Positions 48,836 to 56,694 of a stretch of 64,000 nt of DNA are shown here, in pieces. The stretch is from contig NZ_KB907450.1 in assembly GCF_000382045.1 (NCBI RefSeq), positions 696,204-760,203 on the forward strand, in the 5' to 3' direction. Under the pieces are notes generated by a model. The model worked only from the letters and a program-made list of their open reading frames with translations, was not told where the DNA came from and did no database searches. Source of the stretch: Variovorax atrisoli 110B. GTDB lineage: Bacteria; Pseudomonadota; Gammaproteobacteria; Burkholderiales; Burkholderiaceae_C. Every line of letters starts with the position of its first letter. The first letter of the stretch is position 1. The translations under genes and the position numbers were made by a program.

Positions 48836-50437
48836 ATGGCACAGATCGGCAAGGCGCCCTGCGACGACACGCTGATCCTGCACGGCGCCCGCCCCGAGGA
48901 GACCGGCTGTCCCGAAGCCGCCAGGCCATGGGTGCTGGCAGCGGCCATCGTTGGCTCGAGCATGGCCTTCATAGACGGCACCGTCGTCAACGTCGCGCTG
49001 CCGGCCATCCAGTCCGACCTGCACGCAACCGCCTTCCAGGCGCAATGGGTGGTCGAGTCCTATGCCTTGCTGCTGGCGGCGCTGCTGCTGGTGGGCGGGG
49101 CGCTGGGCGATCACTACGGGCGCAGGCGCGTGTTCGCGATCGGTGTCGGCATCTTCGCGTTGTCATCGGTGGCCTGCGCGCTCGCGGCCAATGTGCAGCA
49201 GCTGATCGCCGCTCGCGCGGTGCAGGGCATCGGCGGCGCGCTTCTGGTGCCGGGCAGCCTCGCGCTCATCAGCGCGGCCTTTCCGGAGAAGGAGCGCGGC
49301 AAGGCCATCGGCACCTGGTCGGGCTTCAGCGGCATCACGGGGGCGGTGGGGCCGGTGCTGGGCGGCTTCCTGGTCGATCACTTCTCGTGGACCTGGGCCT
49401 TCCTCATCAACGTGCCGATGGCGCTGGTGGTGCTGTGGATCGTGTGGCGCCACGTGCCCGAAAGCCGCGGAGCCTCCGCTACCGGCGGGCTCGACCTGTG
49501 GGGCGCGCTGCTGGCGACGGCAGGTCTCGGCGGCATCGTCTACGCCTTCATCGAGGCGCCGACGCAGGGCTGGGGTTCGCCGGCGGTGCTCTGCGCGCTG
49601 GCCATCTGCGTGCTTGGCAGCGTGGCTTTCTTCTTCGCCGAGCACAGGGCGCGCACGCCGATGCTGCCGCTTCAGCTGCTGCGCATCGGCAACTTCAGCG
49701 GCGCCAACCTGCTCACGCTGCTGCTCTATGCGGCGCTGGGCGGCGGGCTGTACTTTTTTCCGCTCAACCTGATCCAGGTGCAGGGCTACTCGGCCACGGT
49801 GGCCGGCGCGGCGCTGTTGCCTTTCATCTTCATCATGTTCGCGCTCTCGGGCTGGGCGGGGCAGCTGGTCGACCGGTTCGGGCCGCGCATGCCGCTGGTG
49901 ATCGGCCCGTCCATCGCCGCCGTGGGCTTCGCTTTGTTCGCCTTGCCGGGTGTCGGCGCGAGCTTCTGGAGCGGCTTCCTGCCGGCGGTGGTGGTGCTGG
50001 GCTTCGGCATGACGGTGACGGTGGCGCCGCTGACGACCACGGTGATGAACTCCGTCGGCGCCGACCTGGCGGGCGTGGCCTCGGGCGTGAACAACGCGGT
50101 GTCGCGCGCGGCGGCGGTGCTGGCGATCGCGGTGTTCGGCGCGCTCATGGCCTGGGCCTTCGACGCGGCGCTGGCGGCGCACCTGCGCGAGATGGGGGCT
50201 TCGCCGCAGCTGGCGGCATTTCTCGAAGGCGAACGCAGCAAGCTCGGAGGCGCTGCGGTGCCGCCGGGCGTGGACGCGGCGACCGCGGCCGCGGTCAAGC
50301 GCGCGGTGGCCGAATCCTTCGTCGCGGGGTTTCGCTGGGTGATGCTGTCGAGCGCGGCCCTGGCGGTGCTCAGTGCGGTGAGCGCCTGGCTGATGATCCG
50401 GAGCAAGCCCGCAGGAGGCGCCGGCAGCAGGAACTGA
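48836..50437 (+). CDS. MFS transporter, DHA2 / EmrB-QacA family
   Basis: A 533-residue fourteen-helix drug exporter. FIDGTVVNVALPAIQSDLHA is motif D1, GDHYGRRRVFAIGVGIFALS is motif A, and GFSGITGAVGPVLGGFLVDH is motif C. It begins after an excellent AAAAGGAGA site. No EmrA-type adaptor is adjacent. The flavin monooxygenase follows by 13 bases on the same strand, so the pair may oxidise and export a compound. Confidence 0.9.
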   Translation: MAQIGKAPCDDTLILHGARPEETGCPEAARPWVLAAAIVGSSMAFIDGTVVNVALPAIQSDLHATAFQAQWVVESYALLLAALLLVGGALGDHYGRRRVFAIGVGIFALSSVACALAANVQQLIAARAVQGIGGALLVPGSLALISAAFPEKERGKAIGTWSGFSGITGAVGPVLGGFLVDHFSWTWAFLINVPMALVVLWIVWRHVPESRGASATGGLDLWGALLATAGLGGIVYAFIEAPTQGWGSPAVLCALAICVLGSVAFFFAEHRARTPMLPLQLLRIGNFSGANLLTLLLYAALGGGLYFFPLNLIQVQGYSATVAGAALLPFIFIMFALSGWAGQLVDRFGPRMPLVIGPSIAAVGFALFALPGVGASFWSGFLPAVVVLGFGMTVTVAPLTTTVMNSVGADLAGVASGVNNAVSRAAAVLAIAVFGALMAWAFDAALAAHLREMGASPQLAAFLEGERSKLGGAAVPPGVDAATAAAVKRAVAESFVAGFRWVMLSSAALAVLSAVSAWLMIRSKPAGGAGSRN

Positions 50438-50450
50438 GGAGACAGGAGAC

Positions 50451-51978
50451 ATGTCGATGCAGGAAGAAGACCGAGACCGGCAGACCCAGCAACAGCAGCC
50501 GCAACAGGAGCACCGACAGGAGCACCTCGACGTGCTGGTCGTGGGCGCCGGGCTCTCCGGCATCGGCGCCGGCTACCACCTGCAGGCGAAGTGCCCCGGG
50601 GCGCAGCTACGCGATCCTCGAGGGGCGCGAACGCAGCGGCGGCACCTGGGACCTGTTCCGCTATCCCGGCGTGCGCTCCGATTCCGACATGTACACGCTG
50701 GGCTATTCGTTCAGGCCATGGACGCAGGAGAAGTCCATCGCCGACGGGCCGTCGATCCTGGGCTACCTGCGCGAGACGGCGCGGCAATACGGCATCGACC
50801 GGAAGATCAGGTTCAGCCACCGTGTGGTGCGCGCCTCGTGGTCCACGCCCGATGCCTGCTGGAGCGTGGATGTCGAGCGCGGTCCCGAGCGGACTCCGCT
50901 GCGCATGCGCTGCAACTTCCTCTTCCTGTGCAGCGGCTACTACCGGTACGAGGCCGGGTATACGCCCGGGTTCGCCGGCATCGGCGACTACACGGGCCGC
51001 ATCGTCCATCCGCAGCACTGGCCGGAGGATCTCGATTGCAGCGGCAAGAGGGTGGTCGTGGTCGGCAGCGGCGCGACCGCGATGACACTGGTGCCGGCGC
51101 TGGCCAAGACGGCCTCGCACGTGGTGCTGCTGCAGCGTTCGCCCACCTACGTGGTCGCGCGGCCGGCGCGCGACCCCATCGCCCATCGGCTTCGCAGCTT
51201 CCTGCCGTCAGGCATCGCGTACGGCCTCACGCGCTGGAAGAACGTGCTGCTGTCGATGTACTTCTTCCGCCTTGCGCGGCGCAGGCCCGAACGCGTGAAG
51301 CGGCTGATCCTCGGTGGCGTGCGGCAGGCCCTCGGGCCCGGCTACGACGTCGCCACGCATTTCACGCCGCGCTACAACCCGTGGGACCAGCGCCTCTGCC
51401 TCGTGCCAGACGGCGACCTGTTCGCGGCCATCAGGGCAGGGCGCGCTTCGATGGTCACGGACCATGTCGACACCTTCACGCCGGGCGGCATCAGGCTGAA
51501 GTCGGGCAGAGAGCTGCAGGCCGACGTGATCGTCACCGCCACCGGACTCGAGCTGCAGGTGCTGGGCGGCGTGCAGCTCGATGTGGACGGCCGCAGCGTG
51601 GACCCGGCCGCGACCTTCAACTACAAGGGAATGATGTACAGCGACGTGCCCAACCTGGCCTCGTCGTTCGGCTACACGAACGCCTCGTGGACGCTCAAGA
51701 GCGACCTGACCTGTGCGTATGTCTGCCGGGTGCTCAACCACATGGAGAAGCACGGCTGGAGGCAATGCACGCCCCGCAACACCGACCCGTCTCTGGTGCC
51801 CGAGCCCTGGCTGGACTTCTCCTCAGGCTACGTGCAGCGCGCGGTGGACAGGTTTCCGAAGCAGGGCTCGCGCGCGCCGTGGCGGGTGTACCAGAACTAC
51901 GCGCGCGATCTCGTGAGCCTGCGCTTCGGTTCGGTGGACGACGGGGTGATGGAGTTCGCGAATCCGCGTGCCGGCTAG
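50451..51978 (+). pseudogene. Baeyer-Villiger-type flavin monooxygenase with a +1 frameshift
   Basis: Read with one base skipped, this gives a ~508-residue FMO/BVMO. The FAD Rossmann motif VVGAGLSGIGAGYHLQ is in the frame starting at 50451. The rest is in the frame one base later: ILEGRERSGGTWDLFRYPGV, then the BVMO-type fingerprint YTGRIVHPQHWP and the NADPH motif VVVVGSGATAMTLVPALA. The break is at CCCCGGGG (50594-50601): with three G instead of four the protein reads AKCPGRSYAILEGRERSGGT without interruption. Either the gene is recently inactivated or the base call is wrong. An intact enzyme would insert oxygen next to a ketone or hydroxylate using NADPH and O2. Confidence 0.85.
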
Positions 51979-52499
51979 GGCGCTGGCGCGTGCGGTGGCG
52001 AGAGCAGCGTGTCGAGCTCGGCCCACAGCGGATCGCACTGCCCGGGCCTGAACGCGGCTGCCCTGAAGGTCGGGTGCTCCCCGCGGTAGGTGTCCCACAA
52101 GGCGCGCTGGCCGTCGGCCACGCAGGCGCGCACATTGGCCAGCCGGTCGGCGGCCTTCACGAGCAGCGCGAGTTCCTCGTCGCCCTTCACCTCGGCCAGC
52201 GCCGCGTAAGTCCTGGCCTTGCGCTCCTTGCGATTGGCACCGGGTGCGTCGGTGAGCAGAGCGACGCAGGAGGCGACCAGGTCGCCGAAGCGCGAGCGCA
52301 CGTCGGCCACGGTGGCGGCCGTGTCCTCGACCACGTCGTGCAGATAGCCGACGACGCGCGCCTTGTCGCCGTAGGGCTGGAGCAGGGCGGCGACGGCGTC
52401 GAGATGGTGCACGTAGGGATGCGTGCCGTATTTCTGTTCGCCGTGCATCTCGACGGCGTAGGCACGGGCGGCCTCGGGTGTGAGTGAAGTACTCGTCAT
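51975..52499 (-). CDS. HD-domain protein, RelA/SpoT hydrolase-like (small alarmone hydrolase type)
   Basis: A 174-residue stand-alone HD domain. HPYVHHLDAV supplies the first His, LHDVVEDTAATVADVRSRFG is the HD motif with the ED-T extension seen in SpoT and Mesh1, and KAADRLANVRACV supplies the distal Asp. This matches the (p)ppGpp 3'-pyrophosphohydrolase fold; ATPase or other nucleotide substrates are possible. No synthetase domain is present. It is convergent with the monooxygenase, the two stops sharing CTAG, and lies downstream of SoxR on the same strand. Confidence 0.8.
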   Translation of the reverse strand: MTSTSLTPEAARAYAVEMHGEQKYGTHPYVHHLDAVAALLQPYGDKARVVGYLHDVVEDTAATVADVRSRFGDLVASCVALLTDAPGANRKERKARTYAALAEVKGDEELALLVKAADRLANVRACVADGQRALWDTYRGEHPTFRAAAFRPGQCDPLWAELDTLLSPPHAPAP

Positions 52500-52639
52500 T
52501 CGGAGTCCTTTGCTTTTTTCCATTCTGCCTTCGTGGCGGCGCACCATCCTTGGCGCTTGCAGCCGCCGTGGGGCGCGGTCGATTCGGCCGGGGCATTTCG
52601 CCGGCGAAGTGCTTTTTTTGGCGCAAGCGCCCGGGTTCT

Positions 52640-53113
52640 TCAGGCGCCTCGTTTCACCAGCAGCCGCTGCGGCCCCTGGCCCTCGGCGCCGAGCCGGTCG
52701 AGCGAATTGCGCAGCTTGCAGCGGTCGATAGACAGGCAGCCGCAGCCGATGCAGTCGTCGAGGGCGTCGCGCAGCTTCTGCAATTGCGCCAGGCGCTCGT
52801 CCAGATCCGAGCGCCATGAGGCCGAGAGCCGGGCCCAGTCCTCGCGGGTCGGCGCGGCGGAGTCGGGCAGGGTAGCCAGTGCAGCGCCGATCTCGGCAAG
52901 CGAAATGCCTACCCTCTGGGCTACCCGAACGAAGGCCACGCGCCGCAGCACCGTGCGCGGGTAGCGTCGCTGATTGCCCGCGGTGCGGGTGCTGCCGATC
53001 AGCCCCTGCGCCTCGTAGAAATGCAGCGTGGACACGGTCACCCCGCTGCGGCGGGCGACCTCGCCGACCGTGAGCGTGGGGGGAATGCCGGCTCGTTGAA
53101 GTGCGTCGTTCAT
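52640..53113 (-). CDS. soxR: Redox-sensitive transcriptional activator SoxR
   Basis: A 157-residue MerR-family regulator. The winged helix is at residues ~14-60 (LTVGEVARRSGVTVSTLHFY, then GNQRRYPRTVLRRV). A dimerisation helix follows, and the [2Fe-2S] ligands Cys121, Cys124, Cys126 and Cys132 lie in CIGCGCLSIDRC, the exact SoxR spacing. One-electron oxidation of the cluster by redox-cycling drugs activates transcription from overlong promoters. It is divergent from the ABM gene, and a SoxR box lies between them. No soxS is present, as usual outside enterics. Confidence 0.95.
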   Translation of the reverse strand: MNDALQRAGIPPTLTVGEVARRSGVTVSTLHFYEAQGLIGSTRTAGNQRRYPRTVLRRVAFVRVAQRVGISLAEIGAALATLPDSAAPTREDWARLSASWRSDLDERLAQLQKLRDALDDCIGCGCLSIDRCKLRNSLDRLGAEGQGPQRLLVKRGA

Positions 53114-53128
53114 GGAAGAGAAAAGCCC

Positions 53129-53159
53129 TTGACCTCAGCTTTACTTGAGGTTTGAGAAT
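53129..53159 (+). promoter_or_regulatory. SoxR-dependent promoter with SoxR box
   Basis: The 18-bp box CCTCAGCTTTACTTGAGG (53133-53150) has the CCTCA/TGAGG arms of the known SoxR operator. It lies between a -35 TTGACC (53129-53134) and a -10 GAGAAT (53154-53159) with a 19-bp spacer, the overlong spacing MerR-family activators require. It points toward the ABM gene at 53213. Confidence 0.85.
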
Positions 53160-53212
53160 AGCTCCCAGCGCGCGGGTCCCGTGCGCATTTTTCTCTGCAA
53201 GGAATCCGCTCC

Positions 53213-53575
53213 ATGTCGCACGACACCATCGCCTCGTCCTCGACCTCTTCCTCGATCCCTGCCTACGGTCCCGTCTTCCGGGTCGACAAGTTCGCCGTGC
53301 CAGCCGACGCGCGGCCGGCGTTCATCGCGCAGATGCAGCGCATCCAGCAGACACTGCGCAACCTGCCGGGCTGCCTGCGCGCGCATGTGCTGGACCAGAC
53401 GGGCGGAGGCAGCGAGTTCAACGTCCTGACGCTGGTCGAATGGACCAGCGAGCAGGCCGTGGCCTCGGCCACCGAGTTCGTTAAGAAGAAGTTCGCCGAG
53501 GAGGGCTTCGATCCGGTCGAGTTCACGAAGAAAGCGGGCGTACGCCCCGACCAGGGCTTCTATCGCATCGCCTGA
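53213..53575 (+). CDS. Antibiotic biosynthesis monooxygenase (ABM) domain protein
   Basis: A 120-residue ferredoxin-like ABM protein. FRVDKFAVPADARPAFIAQM, NLPGCLRAHVLDQTGGGSEF and NVLTLVEWTSEQAVASATEF cover the single domain. ABM proteins are small cofactor-light oxygenases acting on quinone or polyketide-like molecules. It is the direct downstream gene of a SoxR-type promoter; SoxR regulons of non-enteric bacteria commonly include a small monooxygenase and efflux genes that act on redox-active drugs. An AAGGAAT site precedes the start. Confidence 0.86.
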   Translation: MSHDTIASSSTSSSIPAYGPVFRVDKFAVPADARPAFIAQMQRIQQTLRNLPGCLRAHVLDQTGGGSEFNVLTLVEWTSEQAVASATEFVKKKFAEEGFDPVEFTKKAGVRPDQGFYRIA

Positions 53576-53604
53576 CAACTTCCCACTGACAGGCGTTGCA
53601 CGGG

Positions 53605-53649
53605 TTGACAGCCAGCGGCGGAGGCTTCGATACTGAACCTCAAGGTTCA
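53605..53649 (+). promoter_or_regulatory. Promoter with downstream operator for the VOC gene
   Basis: TTGACA (53605-53610) and GATACT (53629-53634) form a sigma-70-like promoter with an 18-bp spacer. The dyad TGAACC-TCAA-GGTTCA (53634-53649) overlaps the last base of the -10 and the expected transcription start, a repressor position. The regulator is not identified. Confidence 0.6.
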
Positions 53650-53673
53650 TCATTCAAGCACCAAGGAGATCCC

Positions 53674-54150
53674 ATGCAGAAGATCGTTCCCTGCCTCTGG
53701 TTCGACACCAACGGCGAGGAGGCGCTGAATTTCTACAGCAGCATCTTCCCCAACTCCCGCGTCACCGACAGGCTGCTGTGGGGCGACGCCAACCCCCAGC
53801 GCAAGGGCTCGCTGCTCACCGCGACCTTCGAGCTCGACGGGCAGGAGTTCATGATCCTCAACGGCGGCCCGCAGTACAAGTTCAACCCGGCCATCTCGAT
53901 GTTCGTTCCGTGCGAGACGCAGGCCGATGTCGACTACTACTGGGACAGGCTGCTCGAAGGCGGCGGCGAGCCCGTGCAGTGCGGCTGGCTCACCGACCGC
54001 TACGGCGTGTCGTGGCAGGTCGCGCCCAAGGCCATGATCCGCATGTTCCAGGACAAGGACCAGGCCAAGGCCAACCGCGCGATGCAGGCCATGATGAAGA
54101 TGGTCAAGCTCGACCTTGCCGAGGTGCAGCGCGCCTTCGAGGGAAGGTAG
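53674..54150 (+). CDS. PhnB-like VOC-superfamily protein
   Basis: A 158-residue glyoxalase/VOC-fold protein of the PhnB / 3-demethylubiquinone-9 3-methyltransferase-like group. KIVPCLWFDTNGEEALNFYS is the signature N-terminus, IFPNSRVTD and FMILNGGPQYKFNPAISMFV follow, and CGWLTDRYGVSWQVAPKAM is the C-terminal half. The group's reaction is mostly unknown; methyltransferase annotations are legacy. The start at 53674 has CAAGGAG 5-10 bases upstream and is preferred over an earlier ATG lying in the promoter. Confidence 0.86.
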   Translation: MQKIVPCLWFDTNGEEALNFYSSIFPNSRVTDRLLWGDANPQRKGSLLTATFELDGQEFMILNGGPQYKFNPAISMFVPCETQADVDYYWDRLLEGGGEPVQCGWLTDRYGVSWQVAPKAMIRMFQDKDQAKANRAMQAMMKMVKLDLAEVQRAFEGR

Positions 54151-54159
54151 GAGCGGCGC

Positions 54160-55596
54160 CTACACCAGCCGGTGGATCGCCTTCTTGCGCCACACGAGCT
54201 GGTAGTACGCGGTCTGCAGCAGCAGCATCGCGCCGAAGGTCACGGGGTAGGCCACCCAGACTCCGTCGAGCCCGATGCGGTGGCTCATGAGCCATGCCAC
54301 CGGCACTTCCACGCCCAGGATGCAGAAGATGGAGATCAGCGTCGGCACCAGCACCGAGCCGCTGGCGCGCATGATCCCCGAGAGCGCCGAGGCCATGCCG
54401 AACACCACCAGGCTCCACAGCATGATGTGCAGCAGCGTCTGCGCGATCTCGATCACCGGCGCGCTGGTGATGAAGAAGCCCATCAGCGGACGCGAGAAGA
54501 GGTAGCCCAGCAGCACCAGCCCGCCCGTCAGCACGAGGTTCATCAGCAGCGCCGTCTTCGCGATGGCGCCGAGCCGGTTGGCACGGCCCGCGCCGATGGC
54601 CTGCGCGCCGAGGATCGACGCGGTGATCGCGATGGAGATGGCGGGGAACTGCACGTAGGCCACCACCTGGTTGACCGCGCCGTAGGCGGCCGTGGCGTTG
54701 GAGCCGAAGCCGTTGACCATCGACAGCAGCACCACCTCGGCCAGCGCCACCACGATCATCTGCACGCCGGTGGGCACGCCGATGCGCAGCACGGCCTTCA
54801 GCAGGTGCGGCTGGATGCGCAGGTTGCGCATGAATTCCGCATCGGGTGCGAGCGGGCTCCTGCGCTGGCGCAGCCGGAAGCCCAGCCAGACGGTCGCCAC
54901 GAGGAACGACAGCACCGAGGCCCATGCGCCGCTGGCTACGCCGAGCTGCGGCAGGCCGCCCCAGCCGCGGATGAGCGCAGGCGTGACCACCAGGCCGATC
55001 AGGGTGGAGATCAGCAGCGTGAGCAGCGGCGTGACGGTGTCGCCCACGCCGCGCAGCATCGCGGTGGCCAGCAGGAAGATGAACACGCCCGGCATCGCGA
55101 TCAGCATGATCCGCGCATACCGCGTGGAGTCGGCCAGCACGTCGGGCGGCGTGCCCAGCGCCGCCAGCATGGGCGTGGTGAACGCGCCGCCGAAGACGGC
55201 GATCACGAGGCCCATCAGCACGCCGACGGTGAGCGTGGTGCCCGCGACGGCCTTCGCCTTGGCGGCGTCGCGCGCGCCCCAGGCCTGGCCGATGAGCACC
55301 GAGGCGCCCGCACCCAGGCCGATGATGAAGGCGATGAAGAAGAACATCACCGGGAAGAAGCTCGACACCGCCGCGAGCGCGCCCACGCCGAGCATCTGGC
55401 CCACGTACACGTTGTTGAGCGTGCCCGAGAGCGACTGGAGGATGTTGCTGAGCAACATCGGCGCGAGGAAGAAGAGGAACACCTTCCACAAAGGCCGGGG
55501 CGCGTTGACGGGCGATACGGGCACGCCCTGCAGGCCGCTCTGGCCGGCACCCTGGCTGCTGGCCGGGGTGCCGGTCGTCTCGGTTGTCGTTCTCAT
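54160..55596 (-). CDS. MATE-family efflux transporter
   Basis: A 478-residue twelve-helix MATE protein. PLWKVFLFFLAPMLLSNILQ, then SLSGTLNNVYVGQMLGVGAL mark the first helices, ASVLIGQAWGARDAAKAKAV is the conserved helix-2/3 loop, and the second half repeats it (GAVNQVVAYVQFPAISIAI, GAQAIGAGRANRLGAIAKTA). It exports cationic or aromatic drugs with Na+ or H+ antiport. Its start overlaps the DUF2239 stop (ATGA), so the two are co-translated. It is convergent with the VOC gene. Confidence 0.92.
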   Translation of the reverse strand: MRTTTETTGTPASSQGAGQSGLQGVPVSPVNAPRPLWKVFLFFLAPMLLSNILQSLSGTLNNVYVGQMLGVGALAAVSSFFPVMFFFIAFIIGLGAGASVLIGQAWGARDAAKAKAVAGTTLTVGVLMGLVIAVFGGAFTTPMLAALGTPPDVLADSTRYARIMLIAMPGVFIFLLATAMLRGVGDTVTPLLTLLISTLIGLVVTPALIRGWGGLPQLGVASGAWASVLSFLVATVWLGFRLRQRRSPLAPDAEFMRNLRIQPHLLKAVLRIGVPTGVQMIVVALAEVVLLSMVNGFGSNATAAYGAVNQVVAYVQFPAISIAITASILGAQAIGAGRANRLGAIAKTALLMNLVLTGGLVLLGYLFSRPLMGFFITSAPVIEIAQTLLHIMLWSLVVFGMASALSGIMRASGSVLVPTLISIFCILGVEVPVAWLMSHRIGLDGVWVAYPVTFGAMLLLQTAYYQLVWRKKAIHRLV

Positions 55597-56165
55597 CGAT
55601 GGTTCCAGCCGGCGGCCGCGAGTTTCTGCAGATGGGCGCGCACGTCGGCGGGCCAGGGTTCGATCAGGTTGGCGAAACGCTGCTCCTCGCCAGCGAAGAG
55701 CGCGCGGGTGGCTTCCTCGAAGCCGGGCAGGTTGCCCGCGATCGCGGTCATGAAGCGGTAGGCGGCCTCCTGCGCAGCGCGCACGGTGTCGCGCTCGGCG
55801 TTCACGCGGCGCGCATCTTCGACCAGCTTGCGCAGCGCGACCGACGCGCCGCCGGGCTGGCGGCCCAGCCAGTCCCAGTGCCGCGGCAGCAGCGTGACCT
55901 CGCGTGCGACCACGCCGAGCTTGGGACGGCCCACGCTGCGCGGTGCCTCGTCGCGATGCGGCTCGGCCTCGGGGTAGCGCAGTTCGGGCGGGAGCTCGCG
56001 CATGTCGAGGTCGAGCTGGGTGCCGGTCTGGTCGTCGAAAACGAGATACGGGCCGGGATCGTCGCGGCGGCTCAACTGCTCGAGCACTTCGGCCTTGCTG
56101 CCGTGCGCGACGCGCTGGAAGCCGAAGAACACGGTCAGGGTGGTTGTCGGGGTGTCGGAAGACAT
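55593..56165 (-). CDS. DUF2239 family protein
   Basis: A 190-residue protein matching DUF2239: LTVFFGFQRVAHGSKAEVLE, YLVFDDQTGTQLDLDMR, RPKLGVVAREVTLLPRHWDW and GGASVALRKLVEDARRVNA are in the family's order. It looks cytoplasmic, with no signal or membrane segment. The function is unknown. The segment LLPRHWDWL.RQPGGASVALRKLV resembles a ribbon-helix-helix-like region, so a DNA-binding role is possible. It is coupled to the MATE exporter by ATGA, which raises the possibility that it regulates or senses the exported compound. Confidence 0.8.
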   Translation of the reverse strand: MSSDTPTTTLTVFFGFQRVAHGSKAEVLEQLSRRDDPGPYLVFDDQTGTQLDLDMRELPPELRYPEAEPHRDEAPRSVGRPKLGVVAREVTLLPRHWDWLGRQPGGASVALRKLVEDARRVNAERDTVRAAQEAAYRFMTAIAGNLPGFEEATRALFAGEEQRFANLIEPWPADVRAHLQKLAAAGWNHR

Positions 56166-56274
56166 TCGGGTGTTTGTTTGTTCCTGGGAGGATGCCAAGC
56201 GAAACGAGGTGCGTAATCTACTCGCTGCTGCGCTTCGCTGCGCGCCGTTTCGACAGCAGGTATCGCACATGCGT

Positions 56275-56637
56275 TCAGGGTGTGTTGTAGCCGTTCGCCC
56301 CGAAGCATTGAAGCTCTTCCTGCCAGAGCGAAAGAAGCTTCTCGAGTTCGGCCTCGCGATCGAAATCGGGGTCTTTTCGCTCCTTGACGCGATCGACCAC
56401 CTCGAAGCTGAAATGGTCGGCGCCGTGAGCGATCCAGTCGCGCAAGAGCGCCTTGCTGCGATGGGAGCGCATGTTCAGCTCGAAACGCGCGCGATTCATC
56501 GCGCCGTCGACGTCGAGGCTGCCGCCCACGTAGATGCGCCCGTCGAGCCTGTTGCGGATCGCGTAGACGCCGGCGGGGCGCGGGGTTTCCTTGTACTGGC
56601 GGATCAGGGCGCGGCGGGTTTCAGTGGGCAGGTTCAT
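56275..56637 (-). CDS. GIY-YIG nuclease family protein
   Basis: A 120-residue single-domain GIY-YIG protein. GVY at 23-25 and IYVGGS at 35-40 are the motif, with Arg49/Arg51 and the metal-binding Glu53 following in MNRARFE. Small stand-alone members of this kind are common in proteobacteria and of uncertain role in DNA repair or processing. It is preceded by an unusual promoter with two ACCCGGGT elements, suggesting specific regulation. Confidence 0.83.
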   Translation of the reverse strand: MNLPTETRRALIRQYKETPRPAGVYAIRNRLDGRIYVGGSLDVDGAMNRARFELNMRSHRSKALLRDWIAHGADHFSFEVVDRVKERKDPDFDREAELEKLLSLWQEELQCFGANGYNTP

Positions 56638-56648
56638 GCCTCAAATAT

Positions 56649-56684
56649 TACCCGGGTTAAATGGAGATTGCAATATACCCGGGT
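56649..56684 (-). promoter_or_regulatory. Twin TACCCGGGT elements upstream of the GIY-YIG gene
   Basis: TACCCGGGT occurs at 56649-56657 and 56676-56684, centres 27 bp apart. ACCCGGGT is itself a perfect palindrome, and both are flanked by AT-rich bases in an otherwise GC-rich region. The nearer copy is only 12 bases before the GIY-YIG start. The divergence suggests a dimeric repressor or autoregulation. The cognate protein is unknown. Confidence 0.55.
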
Positions 56685-56694
56685 AAAATGTGAG

